64,000 nt of DNA, from contig JABMLP010000003.1 in the NCBI GenBank assembly GCA_013176395.1, positions 1,550,001 to 1,614,000 of the forward strand. The letters run 5' to 3'. The translations under genes were made by a program, and so were the position numbers. Positions 54,834 to 64,000 of the stretch are shown piece after piece. The stretch comes from Venturia oleaginea. Its lineage: Eukaryota > Ascomycota > Dothideomycetes > Venturiales > Venturiaceae. The notes beneath the pieces were generated by a model. It saw nothing but the letters and a program-made list of their open reading frames with translations. It ran no database searches and was not told the DNA's origin. Each line of letters begins with the position of its first letter. Position 1 is the stretch's first letter.

Positions 54834-55542
54834 CTTGGAGATATGCTAGTGGGATACTTGGACATAGTCTTCTTCGTATACCCGACGATTGACTGAAGGC
54901 CGTGACTATAGAACAGTGATCAATAACATGAAGCAACGCTAAGAGTTTGTAGACTCACTTTTCAGCTCGAGTCATCTCTTCAGGATTAAGCACGATGCAG
55001 CGACAGATCGGTCGTTATCTGATAAGGAGATACTGCTTCGATGTACTTACCTTCCATCAGCTCCACGAAATTTATTGCCTTGCTTCCAAGGTCCGGCATC
55101 GTGGAAGCCAAGGCGAATAGCCGCACGAGCTAAGTCAGTACAAGTCTGATCGGTGGGATTTAGAAAATCGGCCACGAGATCTTTCTGAATCCAGTCCCAA
55201 GTACAACATTTGTCCGCAGCACACGCAGATGAGAACAAGGGGGGTGCTACATAGGTCTGTGAAATCAGTGAGTACATGCAACCATCTTATGGGGTAACAG
55301 ACTGACCTTAACCGTGTTATCATAGCAATCGATTTTATCGGCTAAGCAATCGAAAATTGCTGTACCAGCGATAGTTGTATGGCCTTTCGCGAGGTCGCCA
55401 AGCAAAATATTGGTACCGACAGGATTATTTCGCTTGGCTGACTTGCTGATTTCATTGATTTTACTCCTATGCCAGGGTATGCTAGGACATGGTCGATGAC
55501 AGTTGCGATGCTGATGCTGAAAAAAAGGTAGAAAAACTTCAT
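54834..55542 (-). pseudogene. Class II-type heme peroxidase gene, broken
   Basis: Secreted fungal peroxidase relative (lignin/manganese peroxidase superfamily, ascomycete type). The start at 55542 encodes the signal-peptide-like MKFFYLFFSISIATVIDHVL with AYPG after it. The conserved ILLGDLAKGHTTIAGTAIFD is in another frame, so there is a frameshift near 55470. After the intron at about 55310-55262 comes TYVAPPLFSSACAADKCCTW, then LARAAIRLGFHDAGPW with the distal Arg and His, and GADGR. Later exons give HGLQSIVGYTKKTMSKYPTS. The region expected next, with the proximal heme His, is not found. I judge it a pseudogene, though a missed exon is possible. Confidence 0.65.
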
Positions 55543-56395
55543 GATGAGGGAAAGGATAAAAGAGAAAGGCAAAGTTAGAAAAATGAATGAGGATGAGGAT
55601 GTCCATGAAATGAAGAGTTGAGATAGCAGGTTTAAATATCGAAGCGTGGGTGTAGGAATTGCAAGCCCTTTCACATCTTCCATCACGCAGAGACCTTTGA
55701 AGCCAGCCTAATGATTGTACTCCTCAGCCTAGCTATGGCTCATGCATTGACGGACTCCGCGTCTTGTATCACCACGCGGACAAAGTAAGGAGGCAAGAAG
55801 TATCACCGAGATTCAATGGTCTGTGGCCTTCCGTAAAGGTACAACGCGGCATTCCGTAATTGTACTCGATGCAGAAAGAAGGTTCTGTGACTCCTTGGTC
55901 GATTGGAGGTTTTGTGAGTTGCGCAAGCTACGAGAGTCGAAGGAGGCAGGGTGTTCGGCTGGGGAGGTGAATCGCTTGGCCGGAGCTCGGCAGGGAGCTA
56001 TTGATCCTCCTTGTTGTTAGAGTTGTAAGTTGACTTTATTTTTTGCAAATTTCCTCGTCATCTTGACCAACTTTACTTGTGCAACCATGCCGCTTTGTGT
56101 GTCTAGAATATGAAAAGATGCGAATATCCGTAGTTCTCCCCTGTCGGTTGACGCAATTTCCGCACGTCCTTGGAGCCTCTGGCTACCTTTGTCTTGAATT
56201 CGTTTCTTAATACAATGTTTCGCTAAAGTCACCGATATCAACGACGTTCATGATGCTGGTGTCGTTGGTTCCAGCGCCTGGCTGTGATTATTAAGATGCT
56301 TCTTCTGATTCAAGGAGCTCTAGAGGTCACACTCGTAATCTATCTGTTCATGGCCTTTTCTTTCCTTTGCTCCTGACTCCGACTCCAGTCACTAT
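55543..56395. other. Intergenic, upstream of the peroxidase remnant and downstream of CCT4
   Basis: No gene recognised. Confidence 0.45.
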
Positions 56396-58145
56396 CTATC
56401 TGGATAGCGCGATATCGTCGATTCTGTCAAAGAGTTAGCATTCGTCTAATCATCTCAGTGGGAGAAGCAGCATACCTCAAAATCATCTTCACGGTCTCGG
56501 CTGCCAACTCGATGGCACTTGTGCTGACCAGCAGTGGCTGCAGCACGTTCTCCTCGCGCATGTCGCCCTTCACGCCTCCAGACTTGATACTGATACCAGC
56601 GTTCTTCTCGCCACCAGCGTGCCTACTTCTTAGTTCTGTGACCACGCGGATGCTGTTGAGGCCGGCGTTTTCAGCAAGCGTAGTTGGGATAACTTCCAAT
56701 GCGTCAGCAAACGCCTTCCAGCAAATGCTTTCTGTTCCTGTGAGCGCTCTCGCCTGGATGGACAATTGATGAGCGATTTCGACTTCAGCAGCTCCTCCAC
56801 CGGCTAGGAGAGCCTTTTTCTTGACCAGACAGCGGATGACACACTGCGCGTCGTGAAGAGATCGTTCCGCTTCGTCGAGAATAAGAGGATTGGCGCCACG
56901 GCACACAATAGAGACTGTATGCTGTGCGGATTTGACACCGGTCACGCGGACAATGCGCGCACCGCTGGATTGTGATTCTTCGATGAGGTCGGCTGTACCG
57001 AGCTTGTCTTCTGTGAAGGAGTCGATATCGGCAATCGGTTTGCAGCCAGTGCTCTGTGGTCGCGGGTTAGTTTCGCATCATGAAACAGTGAGTATAACAT
57101 ACCTTGCAAATGAATTCGACCTCATCACGCTCAATGTCCTTGATCGCCAGAATGCCCAACTTCGCCAAGAAATGCAGACTCAAGTCGTTGACAGCATCGC
57201 GTAATATGGATTTCTGGATGAAGAGAACATTGCATTTTGCCTTCTTGATTTTCTTCACCATGTTGAGAAGATATGTCCGCTCCTCCTTTAGAATCTTATC
57301 CATTTGTCTGTAGTCATTGACAACAATTTGATTTTCCATGTCTGGTTTGGGAGGGCTGAGACAGAACTGAATAAGGCCTATCCTCGCTTTTTCAATTCTT
57401 GTTGGCCCACCACCGCTCTTAATGACTTGTTGTGACATAACCAGACCATCCACCATTTCGCTCTCCTCGAGTGTTCCACCTGGCTTCTTCAAAATCCGGA
57501 TGTTGTTCAGGTCCACGTTTTCGGCAGTCTTCGGGTCGATGATTTTGAGGACTGAGTCCACAGCCATGAGGGCGAGTTTTGGTTCTTGCGAAACGATCTT
57601 GGAGGAGAGAGATGTGGACGCGGCCTTGAGGAGGGTAGGTCTGTCGGTGATCGAAATTGGAACGGACATTCCGTGAAGAATCCCAACAGCGGCAGCAGCG
57701 GCTCGCTGAAAAGCCTCTGAAATGACGGTAGGATGAATGCCTTTGTCCAGCAGCTTGTTCGCAGCTCCCAACAAGCTTCCAGCCACAACGACAACCGAAG
57801 TAGTACCATCTCCTGCCTCGATATCCTGCGCGTTTGCAAGGTCGACCAGCATTTTTGCCGCTGGATGTAGAACGGACATATGCCTAAGCATGGTGTTTCC
57901 ATCGTTTGTGATTATCGTCTCTCCTCTTCCAGTCTGGATCATCTTGTCCATACCACGGGGTCCAAGGGAGGTTCTAATGGCATCTGCGACAGCTCTAGCA
58001 GCTTGAATATTAGCGGTGCGCACTGCCTGCGGCTTCTCTTTGTCCTGATGTTGATTAGCATTTCTGTATGTGGGGTGAATCGAGGGGCACCCACTTTGAA
58101 GGCGGCATTTGTAGAGTTGTAGGCGGGGGCGGCTGCGGTAGCCAT
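56396..58145 (-). CDS. CCT4: T-complex protein 1 subunit delta (CCT4), cytosolic chaperonin
   Basis: One of eight subunits of the TRiC/CCT ring that folds actin and tubulin. Exons 58145-58095, 58044-57103, 57053-56476 and 56423-56396; introns GTGGGT...TCAG, GTATGT...ACAG and GTATGC...ACAG. The N-terminus reads [17 protein letters not shown], then [20 protein letters not shown] and [10 protein letters not shown]. The ATPase motif [12 protein letters not shown] is intact. Delta-type stretches include [20 protein letters not shown] and [20 protein letters not shown]. About 532 residues, full length. The last exon of 28 nt encodes only the C-terminal IDDIALSR. It is divergent from the NTR2-like gene by 192 bp. 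Confidence 0.93.
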
Positions 58146-58337
58146 GGCGGGATCTAGGAAGGAGCAATAATTGTACGTGTATTACTATGTAGGTGTGATG
58201 TTTATCGTTTTGTATACTCGAAGGTCACAGAACGGCGTACTCCAAATTTCTTGAGCTTGGGCCTCTGCGGTCCTCTATCAAAACCGCATACTGAACCCCG
58301 GATTGTCACCATCATCACCATCTACACAGAACACACA
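58146..58337. promoter_or_regulatory. Short divergent promoter of CCT4 and the NTR2-like gene
   Basis: Only 192 bp separate the start codons, so both genes share one nucleosome-free region by necessity. No specific element named. Confidence 0.45.
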
Positions 58338-59721
58338 ATGAAGAAAGGATTTGGCACGCGGAGAGTCATCAAGAAGATTGGCCAGGAAGATGAAGAGGAA
58401 TCCAGCAGCGGTCCGGGCACATCGGGCGCAGAAGGTCAGTACTCCCCTTGTCTTGCTAGACCTTTCTCTAACATTGGAGACAATAGATCGCTGATGCGCG
58501 CTCACAGGACAGAAAAGGAAACGACCAGCCATATCGAAACTGAAGAAGAAATCGAAACTACACCTATCCTTCGGCCCTGGCGAAGTGAACCCAGACGCAG
58601 CCTCCGACGACGATACCGAGTCAGCTGTCTTCACGCCGAAGAAATCGAATCTCAGCCGAATAGCCAGTGCAAAGAATGCAGAGAGGAAGACACTGCGACC
58701 AGCGCTTTCTTCAGAAGATTTGGCCTTCCGCGCTGGAAACGCTGTAGACAGACCCTCATACAGCAAAGACTACCTAGCCCAACTCAAACAATCAACGCCT
58801 TCCACACCCAAATCCCACCTCAACGAAGATGACACCTCGAAAAAGGATCTCGACATCGCCTCAAAATTTGGACCTCTCACAGCACTGGGGGCAAACAAGT
58901 CCGCCATTCCTTCCGCAACAGAGATTAGAGAGAAGAAGGAGAGACGGGCGCGGTTGGCTAAAGAACAGAAATATATATCCATGCATCCATCCGACAGCGA
59001 AGAAGAACGATTCGATCTTGTCATGCAACCAAAGGAGAAATACCCCGAGACGAGGCTGGTAGGAGAAGACGAGGATATTCTTGAAGGATTCGACGATTTT
59101 GTGGAGGATGGCAGGATCGCGTTGGGTCGGAAGGCCGAGCGCGAAGAGAAGAGAAAAAAGAGGGAAGAAATGGAGGCCATGATTTTGCAAGCTGAAGGCG
59201 CAGGATCGGACGGCTCGAATGCTTCGGAAGATGAATCGGAAGTGGAGAGAAATGAGGCTTACGAGGCAGCGCAGACGAGAGCGGGCACGTATGGTTCGAA
59301 TCGGGAAGACGGTGATGGTGTCAGAAGGCCAAAAACTCCCCCAAGGGTCACGGCTGTACCTGAGCTGGGAGCTGTACTTTTGAAATTGAGGCAGGAATTG
59401 GTAGAGATGGAGCAGGCCAAACTTGCCAAAATCCGCAAGCTCGAGGAATTGAGGCTGGAAAAGAAAGGCATCAGCGAGCAGGAAGTGTGGATACAGGGCC
59501 AGCTCAAGGAAACGGGCGAGCGATACGAGAAGCTGCGCATTGAAGCTGAGGTCACTTTGACGCCTGCAAATGGTGAGAATCAGGCGCCGGAGAGAGGGCT
59601 AGATAGTCTAGGCACGACACCCACGGCCACCACTCCTGCGGTCACGACGCCTGCTGCTTACCCAGGCGAGGCCAATGAAGAAGAAGAAGAGAATCCAGGC
59701 TTTGTGGGGTTCAGTATGTAG
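58338..59721 (+). CDS. NTR2-domain protein (nineteen-complex-related, spliceosome disassembly)
   Basis: Exon 1 58338-58434, intron GTCAGT...CACAG, exon 2 58508-59721; about 436 residues. The N-terminus MKKGFGTRRVIKKIGQEDEE is basic then acidic. The middle holds FTPKKSNLSRIASAKN, SYSKDYLAQLKQSTPSTPK and IPSATEIREKKERRARLAKE. The signature TRLVGEDEDILEGFDDFVED is then followed by GRIALG. A coiled coil follows (LLKLRQELVEMEQAKLAKIR). This is the layout of the Ntr2 family, which with Ntr1 and Prp43 takes apart post-catalytic spliceosomes in yeast. The C-terminal Thr/Pro- and Glu-rich tail is not conserved. Confidence 0.82.
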
Positions 59722-62335
59722 GATTTGGAAATGAAAGTTGTTCATCACTCGCAGATACCATGATTGTGAGTAGCATGACGATCGATATCGATAAATTCCT
59801 AGGACTTCAATTTGGGGATTGGCCCGTACTGAAATTTACAACACTGCCGCATGTTACTAAACTCTCTCGGCTACAGCTTTCTCAATTACACCTACGGCCA
59901 GCGTATAGTTTTGATATTGTGTCGCCATTTCCGCCATAGAGTTCATTAGAGGCCTGTACCAGTAAGCTGAGCTCTCTTCACCATCACATTAACAAATATG
60001 CTGAATTCATGCAGGCATCCAGACGTACCCGGCACTGATGCTGTCGCCGCGGTAATACCTACTAGTCATCCGCAGACCAGACTCCAACCTGTGGTACCCA
60101 CGCTCGTCAACTCTGTGCCAGGTCAGACAGTCAGAATCGCGTCGACAATCGCAGCAGCAGCTGGATCAACTGTTACTGTGAGTGCAGTCATAAATTTTGG
60201 CTAAGTCTTTGCCCTCGATGGTAAGTCGCCAGAATCTGATCAACAACCCAATTTTGAAGCGCCATTTTAACCCCTTAAAGCAGTACTGCAGATTATACTC
60301 TCGCACAAACTGCGCCGTTTCTTGCCGCAAGACCGCCAACTCTGCCCTCCATCGAATCGCTAGCTATATGCAATATAGACGACTCTGTGCTTGCGACCCT
60401 ACCTGTCCATGAGGCCAATCGCATCAGAAGCAGACGTACCATTATCAGAAACAACGCACTTTCTCAAACTCCATTTGCTATTCTATTACCATATTCTTTG
60501 TTATCATTTGTATACGTCATTTGTATAGAAAACGATCATTTTCTAAGAAGGTATTACTTATTAAGATGCTTTGTTACATGCGTTATTAATGCGTTGTTAG
60601 GGCTTCGTTTATCCTTGTATTATATGTATATAGGAGATTTCAATTGCCTCTTAATTGAAGCCTCATGCAGTTATTAATACACTCGTTGTTCGTACACCTT
60701 CACCTTCCAACAAGGCCTACGCCAATAAGATAGCTGTACATAAAACCGACGAGTTAGAATAGTCTTCCAAAGCAGTATAATATGAAATCTGTAAAAATCG
60801 AACCCTGCACTATTACGACGGTTCTAGGACTCTATACGTCAACGTAGATACTTCTTATAATTGTTATCCGATCCTCACCGAAGACCTTCCTCTTCGCCGA
60901 TCAGAAGGCCATTACGGTAATAATACACCACCACCTCGAATCTTTGTCCAAAAAGAATACCATCTCCATCTATCATTTCAGTCCTGTCCATGCTCTCAAC
61001 GACACATTTCTGGTCTGCTTCTGTCACTGTCTGTATCCACCATAGGCAGCCCCACTAATGACCAGCACACATCAGTACTTTCGTTTCTCCACTACCTCGT
61101 AGGTTTCATAAGTCAGCTTCACAGACAAAGCTAATGATATTGCAGCACCGTCTCGACTTTGCCATTTTCGCTTTCGCTGTCCTTGCCGATTCGTTTTGGA
61201 TCCGCCGCATCGTCTTTTTTCAACATCGCTTTTCGCCATTCTAATTCTGCATCTACTGCCATCGCTGCTATAACTTCCTCGCTGTGCATTTCGCCATACA
61301 CTTTCTCATACGTTTACTTTCGCCATTCAATTTCGCCAAATCTCTATCTTCACGCTAATTCCCCCTCACGGAAATCCCTCAGATATTCGTCAAATTTCGC
61401 GGTGGATGTTCACGGAGATAGATTGTTCATGGAGAGAAACTGTTCACTTGATGCTGGAGAGTTGGTCACTACTGGAGAGTTGGTCGCTGCTGGAGAGCTG
61501 GTCGCTGCTGGAGAGTCGTGCACTGAGGGTCTAGCTCGACTTCCATGGAGAGTCGACGGATATTGGCGCATGGAGTCATTAAGGACAGGGACTTGGAGTA
61601 GTGAGAGTACAGAAGGGGGATGGGAGCGATGAGAACGATGAGGAAACGCCTTTGCCAGACACAACCACCTTTTGGCTAGTCGACACCCGGAGCATCTCTA
61701 GCTACAAACAGCCGTCATCTATACAGATACACCACACCACATCACCGAGCAGAGCCACCATCACCACTACTTCGCTGGCCACTAAAGAAGACGACTGGTC
61801 ATCGCCGTCGCATATTTACTACCGGAGGTACACTTTCAAAGCTACACCTTAAAGCCATCACATCAGAGCTACCATATCAGAACTACCACATCATAGCTCT
61901 TCAGATCTCGTCGGCAACCTTTACAGACTTCAATATCACCCATCACATCGTCAAAGTCGCTTGTCGACGATCTGCTTTGGATTCGTTCAAGTCCTCATGA
62001 ATGTCTCAAGCTGGGCATATCCAATCCATTTGCAGTCCTCGACGCAAAAACGTTGTTGATTAAAGGATACTTACCACTCCGCTCCACTCCACTCACTTCA
62101 ACTCAACTTGGCCCCTCGGTTCGTGGTCATACTGCTTCACGGCTAGCGAGTACCTGGTTTAGCGCCGCTTTCTTTCATCACCTCTCGTTAAGATTGTCTA
62201 TGTTGGTTCGCTGTATGCTGTATGTATAATCTGAATAGGGAATGCCAGCTGGTATACGGTCCGATTTTAGATAGCTTCTGTGTCCAAGGATGGCCAGTAT
62301 GCCGGATCGTAATTATCGGGGAGTATAACGTAGGC
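59722..62335. other. Gene-poor stretch between host genes and the gypsy element
   Basis: 2.6 kb without a recognised gene. Base composition becomes AT-richer around 60.4-60.9 kb. The only clear structure is the 18-bp tandem repeat at 61453-61518. Confidence 0.5.
61453..61518. repeat. 18-bp tandem repeat, about 3.5 copies
   Basis: Unit CTGGAGAGTTGGTCGCTG with variants. In one plus frame it would read as GELVAA hexapeptides, but no gene is supported around it. Confidence 0.8.
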
Positions 62336-62535
62336 TGTCACGGCTAGTAGTAACTAATGAAAGGCGTGAGCAGCAATCAGGTATGGACTAAATGTGATAG
62401 CGAACTACAGGTAGCTATGTAAATGGGGGCTGGGGGCAAGGCCTACTTATAGGTCTTGCTGTGGCTCGTGTACTGTGGCGACTTGTTAGGTGCTTGGACA
62501 CGGTGGTTGTTCCAGTAGCCTAGCAAGCCGTCACA
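62336..62535 (-). mobile_element. 3' LTR (200 bp) of a Ty3/gypsy retrotransposon
   Basis: On minus it begins TGTGACGGC at 62535 and ends CCGTGACA at 62336. It is directly preceded, in element orientation, by a polypurine tract and, further off, by an integrase tail, which identifies it as the 3' LTR. The other LTR lies outside the window. Confidence 0.82.
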
Positions 62536-62560
62536 CCACCCCCCCCTCCCCCCCCACCCC
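62536..62560 (-). other. Polypurine tract of the gypsy element
   Basis: 25 bp that are G/A-rich on minus (23 G or A of 25), adjoining the LTR start. This is the expected primer site for plus-strand DNA synthesis. Confidence 0.82.
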
Positions 62561-63319
62561 TAGAAAGGGAAGGTATGTTCAAAAAAATTCCCAAAGATCG
62601 GTCGCAATCCTCCAAATTTCCTTCGTAGATAGCAGAGTAGAAATCAATCAGTTAAGCAATAGCACGCAATCTTTTACTCCTGCGTCTTTTTCTCCTTGAA
62701 AAGGGAGTTTCCCCCATGTGTGCTATTTCTTCAAGTTTTTCCAGCGCAAATTTGGTGCTGATGTCCCTTCCACTCTGGTCCCAGTTCTTCCAGCACCAGA
62801 CTTTCAAATCTTTGCTCCCTTTTCGTATTTTCTATACACTGAATCTCTGAATCTAGTGTAGATCTTGACTGCTGGTCGGTTTGGATTCCCATGCTCTTGG
62901 TGGATCGACGTTGTAGATTATCATGTGGTGTTGGCCGTGGCCTGCGGTAGTCCGGAGAACTGTCCAGATATGCCATGGAATTCTCCTCTGTTGTTCAAGT
63001 GCTTTTCCTACTCAGTTGTCGCTTTCGCACCTAAACAGAGCGATGCCAGTCTTAGTTCCTTTCCAGGATGTTTTCATGAATGTTGAGACTGTTTGCCGAG
63101 ATGTATAGTCTTCTGGATGCATTCGTGATTTCCAGTTCCTTTTTGATCATTTTTATTGGCTAGGGTGATCGAGGGTAGTGGGGGGATCATTTCCTGCTGA
63201 ATCATCGGCGAGAGATTGCCGTATTTGGTGTAGAAGCAAGTTCATCGTCTTTGTGTATCACGTGGTTTTCGTCTTTTGCGTTTGCATCCAGCCAAGATTG
63301 GAGTCTCTTAGGTGGGTCG

Positions 63320-64000
63320 GGCTTAGTTGGGTTCTCTTTCCAGTACTATTTGAGTAAGAGGGCGGAGTTCTGAAGTTGGAGGCGGGGTACCATGTTTGGT
63401 CTGGGTCTCAGCCTAGCCAGTCAACTTGGTATTGAAGTTTACCCTGGTGGATTCTGCTGGAGAGTATGTTAGAGACTTCCCATTCGACGGTTCCGTCGAC
63501 AAGGTAGGAATCGGCGGGGTCGTTTGCGTTCAGCTGTCCTGGGAGGCTCGATTCTGGTACTTTCCTTAAGCGATCGGAGTGGAAAACAGGGTGCATTGTG
63601 AAGGTAGGGGGAAGTTCCAACTTCCAGCTGTTGAAGACTTTTTCGATAATCTTGTACGGGCCACATACGGGAAAGTCGAGTTTATCGGAGGGGCGGTCTG
63701 TTCGCCAGGCTCTTTTCAGTAGGTAGACTTGATCATAGACTCCGAAGTCTTCTTGTCGTCTCTTCTTGTTAGCCTGTTTCGACTGTGCAGTCTGGGCTTT
63801 TTCGATATTCCGTCGTGCTACGGTGTAGGCCTCGTGTACCCGTTTGGCCCAGTGTTGTGCGTCCTGTTTGTTGAATTTTTCTCGGGAGGAGTCGAAAGTA
63901 GTACTCCGATTTTTCCAATCAAAGTGCATTCAAGGGATAAATCCCATCTCGATTTCAATTGGAGCGGGTCCAGTTGTCTCGTGTGGGAGCGTTGCAGCCG
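63320..64000 (-). pseudogene. Ty3/gypsy integrase C-terminus with chromodomain, degenerate, runs off the window
   Basis: Reading from the right edge: TLPHETTGPAPIEIEMGFIP, a TGA, FDWKNRST, a long helix (AQHWAKRVHEAYTVARRNIE) and GVYDQVYLLKRAWRTDRPSD. Then come CGPYKIIEKVFNSWKLELPP, MHPVFHSDRLRK and the chromodomain start EWEVSNILSSRIHQGKLQYQ with VDWLG after it. A second TGA follows, then TWYPASNF, then a frameshift. This is the end of the pol polyprotein of a chromovirus-type gypsy element; the copy is inactive. Confidence 0.82.

Noticed and set aside
59998..60204. Small gene of 68 codons on plus
   Set aside because: Low-complexity Thr/Val/Ala composition, no start context or homology signal.

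Overview
This is nuclear DNA of a filamentous ascomycete (Pezizomycotina). Protein-coding genes are cut by short introns of about 45-110 nt. They encode the anaphase-promoting complex subunit Apc5, sorting nexin 3, an ASH1-type SET methyltransferase, the CCT delta subunit and mitochondrial proteins. Fungal CACTA, Tad-like LINE, hAT, MULE, pogo/Fot1 and Ty3/gypsy elements lie between them. A leotiomycete fits the gene content, but that is only an impression; no rRNA, tRNA or other marker gene is present to fix the taxon.

Layout. 0-19.3 kb is a compact housekeeping block: the end of a 24-residue-repeat protein, an unrecognised gene, APN2 and COX13 (divergent), APC5, a complex I assembly factor (CIA30) divergent from a mitochondrial pyrimidine nucleotide carrier (RIM2), SNX3 divergent from a small membrane protein, and a TauD-type dioxygenase divergent from a methionine-permease-like transporter. 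19.77-23.65 kb is a CACTA transposon with 11-bp terminal inverted repeats and a TTA target duplication, abutted by a solo LTR with its own 5-bp duplication. 24.1-30.0 kb holds a hydantoinase/DUF917 fusion gene divergent from an NCS1 permease, with a GATA-site cluster between them; this looks like a nitrogen-scavenging gene pair. 31.2-34.0 kb is the ASH1-like gene.

34.5-53.1 kb is a transposon-rich compartment: a dead LINE, a dead hAT element, then a 2.3-2.5 kb inverted repeat (41957-44408 and 48451-50700) around a 4 kb spacer. Each arm carries an apparently intact three-exon gene for a 91-residue, eight-cysteine secreted protein. Each arm also carries scraps of two host-type genes, an Hsp70-like gene and the hydantoinase/DUF917 gene. 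The spacer holds a MULE with 89-bp terminal repeats whose single long ORF keeps the FAR1-like and SWIM parts but appears to lack the DDE catalytic domain. Next come a solo LTR and a deletion derivative of a pogo/Fot1 element. This compartment is the most unusual part of the window.

54.8-59.7 kb returns to host genes: a broken class II-type heme peroxidase, then CCT4 divergent from an NTR2-domain splicing-factor-like gene. 59.7-64 kb has no recognised host gene and ends in the 3' part of a degenerate chromodomain Ty3/gypsy element on the minus strand (LTR, polypurine tract and integrase tail). All exon limits were worked out by eye from splice signals and reading frame and have not been checked against transcripts.
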